NCBI RefSeq assembly: GCF_000477435.1
Contig: NC_022576.1
Span: 2,108,001 to 2,172,000 of the forward strand
Length of the DNA stretch: 64,000 nt
Direction of reading: 5' to 3'
Origin: Candidatus Symbiobacter mobilis CR
GTDB lineage: Bacteria; Pseudomonadota; Gammaproteobacteria; Burkholderiales; Burkholderiaceae_C
The position numbers and the translations under genes are program-made. This document shows positions 18,021-28,233 of the stretch, one piece after another (the stretch's first letter is position 1; every line of letters begins with the position of its first letter). The notes beneath the pieces were generated by a model that worked only from the letters and a program-made list of their open reading frames with translations, did no database searches and was not told where the DNA came from.

Positions 18021-19357
18021 TGGTGTTGCCCGCAGGCGCTGCAAGCACGGGGAGCGCCGCAAGCGTGATGCAAGCGGGCACCCTGCCTTCGCAGCTCGAT
18101 GGCTGGCGGGCCTCGCTGCTGCATGTCGGCGCCTTGCTTGATACCCTGGTGCTGGCCGGGTGCGTGGCGCTGGCGTGGCTGATCGCCCAGCGATTGGCAC
18201 GCGCTTTTGGCGCGCGCGAGGGCACGGCAGCCACGCCCAGCACGTCGATCATGTTTGGCCGTCGCGTCATCGACGGCGTGCTGTTCCCCACGCTGCTGAT
18301 GGGGCTGGCCTTTCTGGCCGTGCGGGGTTTTGCGGGTTCGCTGCACTCGCCGGTTTTTCACCTCGCGATCCCGATCTTGCTGGCTTTGGTGAGCATTCGC
18401 CTCACGGTGAAGGTGCTGCAAGCGGCTTTTCAGGAAACGCCGCTCATTCGAATGCTCGAACGCAGCATTTCCTGGCTGGTCTGGCTCACGCTCGTGTTGT
18501 GGATCACCGGGCTGTTGCCACTGGTGCTGACGGAACTCGACCAAATCCACTGGAAGGTCGGAGACGTAGACCTTTCCCTGCGCAAGATCATCGAAGGAAC
18601 GCTCACTGCCGCCGTCGTGCTGATTCTGGCGCTGTGGGTATCCGCAGCGATCGAGGCACGGCTGCTGCGTCGCGCAACGGGTGGGGAGCTGAGCCTGCGG
18701 CTGGCCGTCAGCAATGCCACGCGCGCTTTGCTACTGTTCGTTGGGCTGCTGGTTGCGCTGTCTGCGGTGGGGATCGACCTCACTGCGCTGTCGGTGCTTG
18801 GCGGCGCTATCGGTGTCGGCATCGGCTTTGGGCTGCAAAAACTTGCGGCCAACTACGTCAGCGGTTTCGTGATCCTGGCCGAGCGCAGTATGCGCATCGG
18901 CGACAGCATCATGGTCGATTCCTTCACCGGGGTCATCACGGAAATCAGGGCGCGCTATACGGTCATTCGCTCGTTGACGGGACGCGAGTCGATCGTTCCC
19001 AACGAAATGCTCATCACAAGCCGCGTCGAAAACCTCTCGCTGGCCGACCCCAAGGTGTGGCAATCGACCGTCGTGATGGTGGGGTATGACAGCGATGTCG
19101 ATCTCGTGATGTCGCTGCTCTCGCAAGCCGCCCTACGCCAGGAACGGGTCCTGCGCGACCCCGGGCCTTCGGTAGCGCTGAGCAACTTCGGCGCTGACGG
19201 GCTGGAATTCACGCTCGGGTACTGGATTGCCGACCCCGCCAACGGCACGCTGAACCTGAAATCAGCGATCCTGCTCGACGTGCTGCATGCGCTGCGCAAG
19301 CACGAGATCGACATTCCCTACCCGCAACGGGTGGTACACCAGGCGCCATTGGCTTAG
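18020..19357 (+). CDS. MscS-family mechanosensitive ion channel
   Basis: A 445-residue inner-membrane protein whose ATG overlaps the minC stop (TGATG), suggesting translational coupling. Five or six hydrophobic helices occupy residues ~30-260. The pore-lining TM3 is recognisable as LGGAIGVGIGFGLQKLAANYVSGFVIL. It is followed by the beta-domain (RIGDSIMVDSFTGVITEIRARYTVIRSLTGRESIVPNEMLI) and a C-terminal alpha/beta cage. It should open on membrane tension to release solutes. Its TAG stop codon lies inside the first bases of a partial copy of the 145-bp repeat described below, so the last residue(s) may have been altered by that insertion. Confidence 0.93.
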   Translation: MVLPAGAASTGSAASVMQAGTLPSQLDGWRASLLHVGALLDTLVLAGCVALAWLIAQRLARAFGAREGTAATPSTSIMFGRRVIDGVLFPTLLMGLAFLAVRGFAGSLHSPVFHLAIPILLALVSIRLTVKVLQAAFQETPLIRMLERSISWLVWLTLVLWITGLLPLVLTELDQIHWKVGDVDLSLRKIIEGTLTAAVVLILALWVSAAIEARLLRRATGGELSLRLAVSNATRALLLFVGLLVALSAVGIDLTALSVLGGAIGVGIGFGLQKLAANYVSGFVILAERSMRIGDSIMVDSFTGVITEIRARYTVIRSLTGRESIVPNEMLITSRVENLSLADPKVWQSTVVMVGYDSDVDLVMSLLSQAALRQERVLRDPGPSVALSNFGADGLEFTLGYWIADPANGTLNLKSAILLDVLHALRKHEIDIPYPQRVVHQAPLA

Positions 19358-19379
19358 AACCTATTCCAGTAGGGGCTGG
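19356..19379 (+). repeat. Solo end of the 145-bp MITE-like repeat
   Basis: AGAACCTATTCCAGTAGG followed by GGCTG is identical to the left end of the element at 27,102, but no matching right end follows. It overlaps the mscS stop codon. The rest of the gap to 19,542 contains no gene; its last ~60 bases are a run of imperfect AGTAGGGATGAAAAA-type repeats on the minus strand. Confidence 0.75.
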
Positions 19380-19542
19380 ACTGCGACTGTTCCGCGACTG
19401 TTGTCGCAGGGATGTATGCCACATGGTCCCGGCTGGGCATATCCACGCAGACCGTACCAAGCAATACGGAAAGTGGGTCGGCAAGTGGGTGGAAACCTTC
19501 CTAATCCCTACTTCCTACTTTTTCATCTCTATTTTTTCATCC

Positions 19543-20661
19543 CTACTTTCTAATCCCTGCTTCTTCATCGCAATAGCTCATCGCGATGGCTCGAAATTCC
19601 CCTTCGACTTCCAGTAGTGCATCGGCGATGTCTGGATCAAAATGCGTTCCGCGTTCCTCCACAATCATTCTTACGGCTTCGTCGTGGGAATATGCGGATT
19701 TGTAGACTCGCGCCGAAATCAGGGCGTCGTACACATCGGCCACAGCCATGAGGCGTGCGGCGAGAGGAATGGCATCCCCGGAGATGCCCTGAGGGTAGCC
19801 GGAGCCATCCCATTTCTCATGATGACTATAGGCAATATCTCTCGCGTAGCGAAGAAAGTTCGTCGATGCACCGATCTCGCCTTCTGCCTGGGATATGGCA
19901 TCGCGGCCGTATTCGGTATGCCGTTTCATGATGACCCATTCCTCATCGGTCAATTTGCCTGGCTTCAGTAGTATGGAATCGGGAATGCCGACTTTGCCGA
20001 TGTCATGCAGGGGCGCTGACTTGAACAGCAATTGGATGATATCGTTGCTCAATTCCGCCATGAAACGGGGATGATTGCTGAGCTTATTGGCCAATGACTG
20101 TATGTATTTTTGCGTGCGGCGAATATGGTTGCCTGTTTCATTGTCACGAATTTCCGCCAGTGCGCACAGGGCCGTGATGATGACATCCTGTACTGCGATC
20201 ACTTGTTCTTTCTCGTGCAGCACCTCGCGGGTGCGTTCAGCCACCAGATGTTCCAGTTGTAGATTGCGATCACACAATCGGCGGCGGGCCTGCGCTAGTT
20301 CCAAATGGTTGCGGATTCGGGCAAGAACGATCGCCCGCGAATACGGTTTGTGGATAAAGTCCGCAGCCCCCAGCGATAGCCCGTGCTCCTCGTCCACCAC
20401 GCTATCGAGGCTGGTCAGGAACATTACCGGAATATCCTGCAACCGAGGTGCTGCCTTGATTTGTCGGCACACTTCAAAACCGTCCATGCCCGGCATCACT
20501 ACATCCAACAGGATGAGATCGGCCGGTCTAGCCGCCATGAGGTAGTCCAGCGCCTGATGCCCGTTACTCAGTGCATGCACAAAGTACTGTGTCTCTAGCA
20601 GATCTTCCAGGATGAGTCGGTTGGGTAGCTCATCGTCCACAATCAGAATATGGGTGTCCAT
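19543..20661 (-). CDS. Response regulator with HD-GYP c-di-GMP phosphodiesterase output
   Basis: A 372-residue cytosolic protein. The receiver domain covers residues 1-~125, with acidic Asp9/Asp10 and phospho-acceptor Asp53 in LILLDVVMPGMDG. A coiled linker leads to an HD-GYP domain (~150-370) with LLFKSAPLHDIGKVGIPD and YSHHEKWDGSGYPQG, both catalytic motifs intact, so it should hydrolyse cyclic di-GMP. AGGAAA precedes the ATG. It lies 97 nt downstream of the split hybrid kinase on the same strand; the kinase's HPt domain is the natural phosphodonor. The stop lies in a short imperfect tandem repeat. Confidence 0.92.
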   Translation of the reverse strand: MDTHILIVDDELPNRLILEDLLETQYFVHALSNGHQALDYLMAARPADLILLDVVMPGMDGFEVCRQIKAAPRLQDIPVMFLTSLDSVVDEEHGLSLGAADFIHKPYSRAIVLARIRNHLELAQARRRLCDRNLQLEHLVAERTREVLHEKEQVIAVQDVIITALCALAEIRDNETGNHIRRTQKYIQSLANKLSNHPRFMAELSNDIIQLLFKSAPLHDIGKVGIPDSILLKPGKLTDEEWVIMKRHTEYGRDAISQAEGEIGASTNFLRYARDIAYSHHEKWDGSGYPQGISGDAIPLAARLMAVADVYDALISARVYKSAYSHDEAVRMIVEERGTHFDPDIADALLEVEGEFRAIAMSYCDEEAGIRK

Positions 20662-20758
20662 TGGTATTTCCTACTTTTCTTCCAGCAATTGCTGCGTGGC
20701 CATTACCACATTGCCTGTGCCTGGGTATTCCCGCAATGCGAGGGCCGATCATTGGGCC

Positions 20759-23700
20759 TCAGGCATCTCCGTCCTGCTGACTGCGATGCACCAGTTCAGC
20801 CAACACGGCCTCCAATGCGCACGCCAAGGTCTCGACGGTTCCCGCTTGGATGGCGTCCCCGCCACGCATGACTGCCTCGAAGGTCTTCGTCAGCTCATGG
20901 AGTTGGGGGGCTTCCATGCTGAACCCCTTGAGGCTGTGCGCCATGAGCGCCATGGCCTCACGATCACCGTCCCGGGCTGCCCCCCGAAGCTGGGTCGGCA
21001 TCTCGGCAAAGTGTTCGTGCATCGCGGTGGCTAACTTTTTGACGAATGCATGACGTCCGTGGTGACGGAGGAGCGTCATCGGCCAATCAACGGCGCTGAC
21101 AGCTACCAACGCGCTTTCGGTAGCCATTGCCGCAGGAACTGGTGCTGCCGAGGCTACGAATCCAGGCGCTGGCCGCTCGTCCTCGAAAGCTTTCCACCTG
21201 CTGGGTTGGGTTTGACGGCGGATAGCGTCCACCAGCACTTTCAGATTGATCGGCTTGGTTACCACGTCTACCATGCCTGATGCGAGACATTTGGCCCGCT
21301 CCTCGGCCAGTGCATAGGCCGTAAGGCCCACGACGGGGAGGGCCGGGGCCATCAATCTGATTCGGCGAGTGGCCTCGAAACCGTCCATGCCCGGCATCTG
21401 CACGTCCATCAGTACCACGTCGAAGGCTGCTGCTCCCGCCTGTTGCAGACAGTCGAGGGCCTGTTGGCCGTGCTCCGCCAAGACTACATGCGCGCCCTCA
21501 TGCACGAGAAGGTCCTCCAGCAGCATCCTATTGACAGCAACATCGTCCACCGCAAGCACTGATAGCCCGGACAAGCCACAGCCCACGGTAGGCGACACAC
21601 CGGCTGCATCCTCCACAGCGGCCACTGCCGGTAATCGCAAATGCAGGGTGAAACTGCTCCCCCTGCCGAGAACGCTTTCCACGCTGATATCGCCCGCCAT
21701 CAAACGGGCAAGATTCATGCTGATCGCCAGTCCCAGGCCGGTGCCGCCGTAGGTGCGCGTAGTCGATGTATCCGCCTGCTCAAAGGGATGAAACAGGCGT
21801 GCCCGCTGTTCGTCGTTCATACCGATGCCGGTATCGGTGATCCGAAAATCGGTATCGTCGCCATCGCGTTCCACTGCGACGGTCACTACACCGGTAGCAG
21901 TGAATTTGATGGCATTGGACAGCAGGTTGGTAAGAATCTGCGCTAGACGCAAACCATCGCCTTCCACCCACTCCGGCAATTCGGATGCCAAAGAGACGCG
22001 CAAGGATAGGCCCTTATCCTTGGCGCGACCGGTGACAAAACTCATCACGCCCTCCATGACGTCGAGCAGGGCGAAGGGTCGGTTTTCTATCTGGAGTTTG
22101 TTGGCCTCGATCTTGGAGATGTCCAAGATGTCGTTGATCACCCCAAGCAGATGCTCTCCGGCATCGGCGATGCTACTGAAGGTATCGCTGGCTTGGCTCC
22201 CGGCGCCGTCGCGCATGCCGATCTGTGCCAGCCCCAGAACGGCATTGAGCGGCGTACGGATCTCATGGCTCATATTGGCAAGGAAAGTGCTCTTGGCCAG
22301 ATTGGCTTTTTCCGCCGCAGACTTTGCGCCCTCCAGTTCCAGGTTCTTTTCCCGCAGCACTTGATCAAGACGCTTGCGTTCCGTCACATCACGCGCTGCA
22401 ACAAATACACCCTGCAATTTCCTATTCCGATCATATAAAGTGGTGGCGTTGAAGGACACTGCGGTTTCTTGGCCGTTTCTTGCACAAGCGGTAAGCTCGT
22501 AGTCGGTCACCTTTTTTTCACTCAATACGAGTTTGATGCTTTGATCAGCCTGATCTGGATCGGTAAAGTAATTCTTTAATGGCGCTCCAATTAATTCGTC
22601 CCGCGTGTGATCGGTCAGTGCTTCCATCTGCTTATTGACGTCGGTAATGATGCCGGATGGATCGGTGGTCATCAGCGCATCGATATTGGATTCAAACAGG
22701 GAGCGTGTATAGAACTGGTGGTCCCGCAAGCGCTGAGCGAGTTGCTCTTGTTCTGCCTCGATTTGTTTGCGGGCGGTGTTATCGGTACCGATCAACAGGT
22801 AGCCGATGATGGCGCCCTCGGCGTCACGCAGGGCCGTTACCGAGACCACCGCTGGAAAGCGCGTGCCGTCCTTGCGGATGTAGGTCAACTCATAAATATC
22901 CTCAATGCCGCGAGAAGCCTTGAATACCAATGCTTCAAAGCCTGGTGCAATAGGGGTTTCGAGTTCGGTGGTCAGTGACTTGGCGCGTGCAATCACTTCC
23001 TGCGGATCAGAAATATCGGCAGGCGTGATCTTGTTCATCACTTCCGCCGCCGTGTAGCCCAGCATGCGTTCGGCGCCCACGTTGAAGATCTGGATCACGC
23101 CTCGGGCGTCCGTGGCGATGCTGGAGAAGTTGGCGCTATTGAAGATGGCGCTCTGCAGGGCGCCGGCCTTGAGCAGCGCTTCTTCCGCCTGCTTGCGGGC
23201 CGTGTTGTCGGTACCGATCAACAGGTAGCCGATGATGGCGCCCTCGGCGTCACGCAGGGCGGTGACCGAGACGACCGCCGGGAAGCGGCTACTGTCCTTG
23301 CGGATGTAGGTCAGTTCGTAAATGTCTTCGATACCACGAGATGCCTTGAACACCAAGGCTTCGAAGCCTGGCGTGATAGGGGTATCGAGTTCGGCGCTCA
23401 GGGTTTCGGCGCGCGTAATCACCTCTTTGGGGTCCGAAATGTCCGCCGGAGTGATTTTGTTCAGCACCTCAGTGGCGGTGTAGCCCAGCATGCGCTCGGC
23501 GCCCACGTTGAAGATCTGGATCACGCCTTGGGCGTCGGTGGCGATGCTGGAGAAATTGGCGCTATTGAAAATGGCGCTTTGCAGTGCTCCAGCCTGGAGC
23601 AAGGCATCTTCCGCCTGTTTTCGTGCGCTGATGTCGATGATGGCAAAGTGCAGAACCGTTTGTCCTTCATCTTGCGCAACGGTACCAGTCAAATACGCCC

Positions 23701-24981
23701 AGAATGGCCGACCATCCTTTCCTCGCAATTGGAATTCGACTGTCTCCTGCGCGCTCGTCTTGGTCAGCCTATTCTTTAATACATGAAAGGAGTCGGCATC
23801 TGTCTCCAAAAGAAACTTGGAAAAGAATTGTCCATTCAAAGAGGTCTGTTCCTGTCCAAGCAGGGTGGCTATGGCTGCGTTGGACTCCATGATTCGCCCG
23901 TCTATGCTCAAGGTGCAGTAGCCGACGGGCGCAAGGTCGTAGAGGTCGAAATAGCGCGCTCGCGAGGAATCCAATTCTGCCTGCGAACTACTCAGTGCTT
24001 CATTCTGGGCTTCCAGTTCTTCCCTTTGCTTACTGAGCACCCGTTGCGCCGCGTACTCTTCAGAGACGTTACGGAACACCAGCACTGCACCGACCACGTT
24101 GCCGTCGCTGTCGCGAATCGGCGCGCAACTATCCGCAATATCTCTCTCGCTGCCATCACGTGCAATCAACACCGTGTGATTGAGGAGGCCCTGCATCGTT
24201 CCGCATGTCAATGCTGCCGTAACCGGGATCGTCGCTGGCTGCCGCGTGACTTTGTTGATGATGTGAAAAATGTCGTCTACTTTGCGGCCGTTCGCTTGCG
24301 CGTTTGTCCAGCCGGTAAGGAGTTCGGCGGCGGGGTTCAGCAGCGTCACGCACGCTTCGGCGTCAGTGGCAATTACCGCATCACCAATGGAATTGAGCGT
24401 TACCGTGAGCTTTGCCTCGCTGACTTGCAAAGTGAAGTTGGCATGCCGTAACTGCGCATTCGCCACGTCCTGCGCATCAAGCAACTGCCGCGTTTCGATC
24501 AGCAACAAACTCTTGATCCGCTGCTGTGTTTGCTGATGAATCAAAGAGGCGAATGCAATGGCAAACAGCAGCGCCAACATACTTGAAATAGTTACCAGGA
24601 CAAAAGAGCGGGATAACTCCGCATTGGCCTTCGCATTGAGTTGCTCCAAAGAATCTGACTCTACCCGATTGAACTGTATGAACTCGGCACGAATCGCATC
24701 CATTATGCGCTTACCATCATCACTATTGAACAATGCCAGAGCGCCATTCTGGTCATTGTCACGACGCAATTGAATGGATCGCGCCATTTCCTGCAACTTC
24801 TCATGAATCAATGGTTCCAGTGTGTCCAGATGCTTATGGGAACCGCTGATGAAGGCCATCCTACGAAGTTCATGCAGATTCCCACTGATGTCGTTGGTCA
24901 CTGCGAGGTACCGTTCCAGATAGGCGCCATTGCGACTGAGCAAATAGCCGCGTTGACCAGTCTCGGCATCTTTCAATTTGG
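20759..24981 (-). pseudogene. Hybrid sensor histidine kinase, C-terminal 1407 codons, separated from its start by an IS66 element
   Basis: Together with bases 26,734-26,901 this forms one gene. Removing the insertion and one copy of the 8-bp duplication leaves 4383 nt, an uninterrupted 1460-residue frame. Order: membrane helix and CHASE3 sensor (…[13 protein letters not shown]…), second membrane helix ([21 protein letters not shown]), at least five PAS/PAC modules (two of them tandem duplicates), HisKA with [15 protein letters not shown] (His ~958), HATPase with [11 protein letters not shown], a receiver (Asp ~1243 in [13 protein letters not shown]) and an HPt domain (His ~1401 in MAHSLKGFS). 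The remaining ORF could start at an ATG at 24,976 and would lack only the first membrane helix, so residual expression from the element is possible, but sensing would be damaged. Confidence 0.93.
22768..23619 (-). repeat. Tandem duplication of a 426-bp PAS module inside the hybrid kinase
   Basis: Two adjacent units of 426 bp (142 codons), roughly 22,768-23,193 and 23,194-23,619, encode near-identical PAS-PAC modules. Both read [42 protein letters not shown] and [20 protein letters not shown], with a few substitutions between them. The unit is an exact multiple of three, so the frame is kept. Confidence 0.9.
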
Positions 24982-26733
24982 GTAACTTCTCAAAAAGTTA
25001 TGGCAATATATTGTTTTTCGTAAAAAACAGCATATAATGCTATCCATGGATCAAGCACAGATACTAGCCAGAGACGAGTATACCGTGTCCCCTGTACCGA
25101 GTCTCCCGCAAATTCCTGCAGAAGAAATATGTCTGCATTGCAAAAATAAGTCGGACATTATTGATGCGCAAGCTGAAACCATCCAAGAATTGAAAACAGA
25201 GATTCAGCAGTTGCGCGATGAAATCGCTATCCTCAAAGGTGAAAAACCAAAACCAGTATTAAAGCCCAGCAAAATGGACAAAAATACTGATCTGGGTGAC
25301 AATCCCCCACACAGTAACGGCAGTGGCGTAATCTCCAAAAGACCTGGTTCCGCAAAGCGCAGCAAAACAGCTCAACTAATCATCCACGAAATTCGCATCA
25401 TTGAGCCAGCAGGCCCGATTCCCCCCGGCGCTCGGCTAAAAACATATCAAGACTTCGTTGTTCAAGGCCTCATCATCAAGGCGCACAACATCTGTTATCG
25501 CCTCGCTTGTTATCAAACCAATGACGGGAAATGCCTCAGAGGCCAACTCCCACCAGAATTGCAAGGCCAGCATTTCAATCCTACATTGCGCAGCTATATT
25601 CTGTACCAACATCACCACTGCCATGTTACACAGCCACTTCTCTTGGAGCAATTGAGCGAATGGCATATCGATATCTCGTCAGGTCAAATCAATGCCCTGC
25701 TGAGTCAACATACTGAAGCATTCCACACAGAAAAAGATGAAATACTAGCCATCGGTCTGCAAAAAAGCCAGTACGTCACAGTCGATGACACCGGCGCACG
25801 TCATGCAGGCCAGAACGGCTACGCCCTGCACGTCGGGAACGAGGGGTTCGGCTGGTTCCAAAGCACCGACAGCAAGAGTAGAATCAACTTCCTCCAATGT
25901 TTGCACGCCGGTCCGGTCACAACCCTGGTCAACGAACATGCCCTGACCTACATGGAAGAACATGGCTTGAGTAATGACATACGTAGTCAGCTACAAAATC
26001 ATGCAACTCCTGAGTTCTTAAGCATCGAACTATGGCGCAAACATCTCGAAGCATTGAAAATCGATAGTGAGACGCACGTACGTATCGCTACGGAAGGTGC
26101 TTTACTTGGGAGCCTGGTAGAAAAAGGCTTCAACCTGAAATTGGCCATCGTCAGTGATGGAGCCGGTCAATTCGCAGTCCTGTTGCATGCTCTGTGCTGG
26201 ATACACGCTGAACGTCTTGTTCACAAGCTGATACCGGTCAATGAAGGGCAGAGACAAGCTGTAGCGCAGGTGCGCTCCGATATATGGAGGTTGTATGGCG
26301 ACTTGAAAGCATACAAGCGCAACCCGAACGCGAATATGGTAGAACAGTTCGAAAAACGTTTTGATAGTGTTTTCAATAGAAAAACCGGCTACCAAACACT
26401 AGACAAGCTCCTGAAGCGCTTGTATGGGAAAAAAGAAGAGTTGTTGTTAGTATTACAACGACCAGAAATCCCGCTACATACGAACGGAAGCGAAACTGCC
26501 CTTCGGGATTTTGTAAAGAAACGAAAAGTGAGTGGTGGAACCCGTAGCGACCTTGGGCGACAATGTCGAGACACGTTTGCGAGTTTGAAGAAGACTTGTC
26601 GGAAACAAGGCATTTCGTTTTGGCGGTATTTGGAAGATCGCATCACACAAACTAATGCCATTCCGCGATTGGCAACGCTCATTCGTGCCTAATATACTAT
26701 TTGCAATTTCGCCATAACTTATTGAGAAGTTAC
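24982..26733 (+). mobile_element. IS66-family insertion sequence (single-transposase type), 1752 bp
   Basis: The ends are imperfect inverted repeats: GTAACTTCTCAAAAAGTTAT at the left, and the complement of GCCATAACTTATTGAGAAG… at the right. They are flanked by a perfect 8-bp direct repeat CAATTTGG (24,974-24,981 and 26,734-26,741). GTAA termini and 8-bp duplications are typical of IS66. Only one gene is present; the accessory tnpA/tnpB of classical IS66 are absent, as in the ISBst12 subgroup. Confidence 0.94.
25037..26692 (+). CDS. IS66-family transposase (TnpC-like)
   Basis: A 551-residue transposase. The N-terminal region has a short Cys pair (CLHCKNK) and a coiled coil (QAETIQELKTEIQQLRDEIAILKGE) like the zinc/leucine-zipper region of IS66 TnpC. 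The middle carries the DDE catalytic core with VTVDDTGARHAGQNGYALH as the first Asp region, IVSDGAGQFAVLLHALCWIHAERL as the second, and IPLHTNGSETALRDFVKKRKVSGGTRSD as the Glu region. No frameshift or stop interrupts it, so the element may be active. AT-rich compared with the kinase gene it interrupts. Confidence 0.93.
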   Translation: MLSMDQAQILARDEYTVSPVPSLPQIPAEEICLHCKNKSDIIDAQAETIQELKTEIQQLRDEIAILKGEKPKPVLKPSKMDKNTDLGDNPPHSNGSGVISKRPGSAKRSKTAQLIIHEIRIIEPAGPIPPGARLKTYQDFVVQGLIIKAHNICYRLACYQTNDGKCLRGQLPPELQGQHFNPTLRSYILYQHHHCHVTQPLLLEQLSEWHIDISSGQINALLSQHTEAFHTEKDEILAIGLQKSQYVTVDDTGARHAGQNGYALHVGNEGFGWFQSTDSKSRINFLQCLHAGPVTTLVNEHALTYMEEHGLSNDIRSQLQNHATPEFLSIELWRKHLEALKIDSETHVRIATEGALLGSLVEKGFNLKLAIVSDGAGQFAVLLHALCWIHAERLVHKLIPVNEGQRQAVAQVRSDIWRLYGDLKAYKRNPNANMVEQFEKRFDSVFNRKTGYQTLDKLLKRLYGKKEELLLVLQRPEIPLHTNGSETALRDFVKKRKVSGGTRSDLGRQCRDTFASLKKTCRKQGISFWRYLEDRITQTNAIPRLATLIRA

Positions 26734-26901
26734 CAATTTGGAAAGTATTTCGTCCGCCTTGGTTAGTACCTCGCGGGTATGCTTTCTGTCCGCGACGGCT
26801 TCTTCGACATGTTTGAGGGACACAAAGGACACTGTCGTCCCCAGCGCTATAAGCAGGATCGCTCCAGCCAGCGATGCGGCAATTTTGTGAATGGCTTTCA
26901 A
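26734..26901 (-). pseudogene. Hybrid sensor kinase, severed N-terminal fragment
   Basis: From a TTG start preceded by AGAAGGGAA, this encodes MKAIHKIAAS, a membrane helix (LAGAILLIALGTTVSFVSL) and the start of a CHASE3 domain (HVEEAVADRKHTREVLTKADEILSKL). It is then cut at the IS66 junction; translation runs a few codons into the element and stops at 26,719. It continues exactly into the fragment ending at 24,981. Confidence 0.88.
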
Positions 26902-27101
26902 GAAAATTCCCTTCTGCCTTGAGTAGTGCCGTTGTCATCGTTCACTTCGTGCCGCAATGCTCGCTGCGCCATGTTGGCCGTCAGCGGTAGCGCAGGCTGT
27001 ACCAGCGCAAAACATCTCTCGCGATAGCGCTAGCGTCTTCTCGTGCTTGGCATACACGGGTTGTCCACGTCGCCATGTCCCTTCCATCAGCACGGGGACT
27101 G

Positions 27102-27246
27102 AGAACCTATTCCAGTAGGGGCTGCGCCATCGCATTGCACGCGGCGGCGGTGCTCGGAATCCTCATGTACTGTCAGTACATTCCGGTTCCTGCGCTCCGG
27201 TGCCACGCACACTGCTTCGGCTCGCCTGCCTACTGAAATAGGTTCT
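27102..27246 (+). repeat. 145-bp MITE-like element, copy A
   Basis: Bounded by terminal inverted repeats AGAACCTATTCCAGTAGG at the left and its near-complement ending AATAGGTTCT at the right. The interior carries no gene but contains the palindrome TGTACTGTCAGTACA-like core. Copy B at 32,566 is the same sequence in the opposite orientation with only a handful of differences, and of exactly the same length. Confidence 0.88.
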
Positions 27247-27449
27247 TACGCAAAATAGTCCCGGCTAGGCATACCTACGCGGACAGTACACAGTGCGATC
27301 CCTGCTCTGGCAGGCGATTTCGTGCGTTTTTTCAGCTCTCGGGCCTTGCGCACAATATGCTCAGCACTGTAGCCCTCGCCAGCCATTTGTGCAAATAAAT
27401 CGCTGATTTCGCATTCGGAAACCACCGTGACTTCCGTCGCCCCTACCAC
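27246..27449 (-). CDS. Small hypothetical ORF, possibly a gene remnant
   Basis: A GTG-started frame of 67 codons (…VTVVSECEISDLFAQMAGEGYSAEHIVRKARELKKR…). The central part is amphipathic and protein-like, but no ribosome-binding site is seen, the frame is closed by a stop just upstream, and its 3' end abuts the repeat element. A stretch encoding a similar MPSRD motif occurs in a decayed state near 19,430, which suggests both are relics. The other bases between 26,902 and 27,515 show no gene. Confidence 0.25.
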   Translation of the reverse strand: MVGATEVTVVSECEISDLFAQMAGEGYSAEHIVRKARELKKRTKSPARAGIALCTVRVGMPSRDYFA

Positions 27450-27515
27450 GACAAAACCGCCTGCCTGCCTGTGTCAACGCCACGAAAACCGCGCTGGCGT
27501 GGGACGGAGGCATTG

Positions 27516-28226
27516 ATGTGTGCATCCCCTAGCTCCCCCACGGATAGCGCATCTCCCGTCTTGCAGCTCTGCGCCTTGCGCGTGGTGCGAGGGGGGCGGC
27601 AGATCGTGGAGGGGCTGAACCTAACTCTGCATCGCGGCGAATGGCTGCATGTGCATGGCTCCAACGGGGCGGGCAAAACGACCCTGCTTCGCACCCTCTG
27701 CGCCCTATACCCCGCTGCATCCGGGCAGGTTTGCTGGAATGGGGCGCCAGTACAGGAATGGGGCGGCGACTATGGCCGCTGTCTGCAATACCTGGGGCAC
27801 GCCCATGCGTTGCACGCTTCGATGACCCCGCAGGAAAACCTTGCCTTCTGCGCTGCGGTGCGCGGCATGGACGCCAAGCCGGATGCCGTGCTCGACGCGC
27901 TCGATCGGCTGGGGGTGCGCTCCCTCGCTGCCCGGCAGATGCGTACCCTGTCCCAAGGGCAGCAACGTCGCGTCGCGCTGGCAGCGCTGCTGCTGGAGCC
28001 GTCGCCACTATGGGTGCTCGATGAACCCGGTGCCTCGCTCGACGCAGCCGGGCGCACGATCTTGGCAGACCTGGTGCGGGAACACCTTCGCGGTGGCGGC
28101 CTGGTGGTCGGCACAGGGCACGAGGACATGGCTTGGGGCACGCCCAGCGTCTGCGTTCGGCTTGCTTGCGCAGAAGTCGGCGGGCGAGGGGAGCTGCGAG
28201 AAGCCGCTTCGCGATTTGCACATTGA
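27516..28226 (+). CDS. ccmA: Heme exporter ATP-binding protein CcmA
   Basis: A 236-residue cytosolic ATPase of the CcmABCD complex used in system I cytochrome c maturation, where it releases holo-CcmE. Walker A GSNGAGKTTLLR, signature LSQGQQRRVALA and Walker B LWVLDEPGASLD are intact, with a switch His in VVGTGHED. The start follows GGAGG at 5 nt; a frame 15 codons longer lacks a site. ccmB begins 7 nt after its stop. Confidence 0.94.
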   Translation: MCASPSSPTDSASPVLQLCALRVVRGGRQIVEGLNLTLHRGEWLHVHGSNGAGKTTLLRTLCALYPAASGQVCWNGAPVQEWGGDYGRCLQYLGHAHALHASMTPQENLAFCAAVRGMDAKPDAVLDALDRLGVRSLAARQMRTLSQGQQRRVALAALLLEPSPLWVLDEPGASLDAAGRTILADLVREHLRGGGLVVGTGHEDMAWGTPSVCVRLACAEVGGRGELREAASRFAH

Positions 28227-28233
28227 GGATGCC

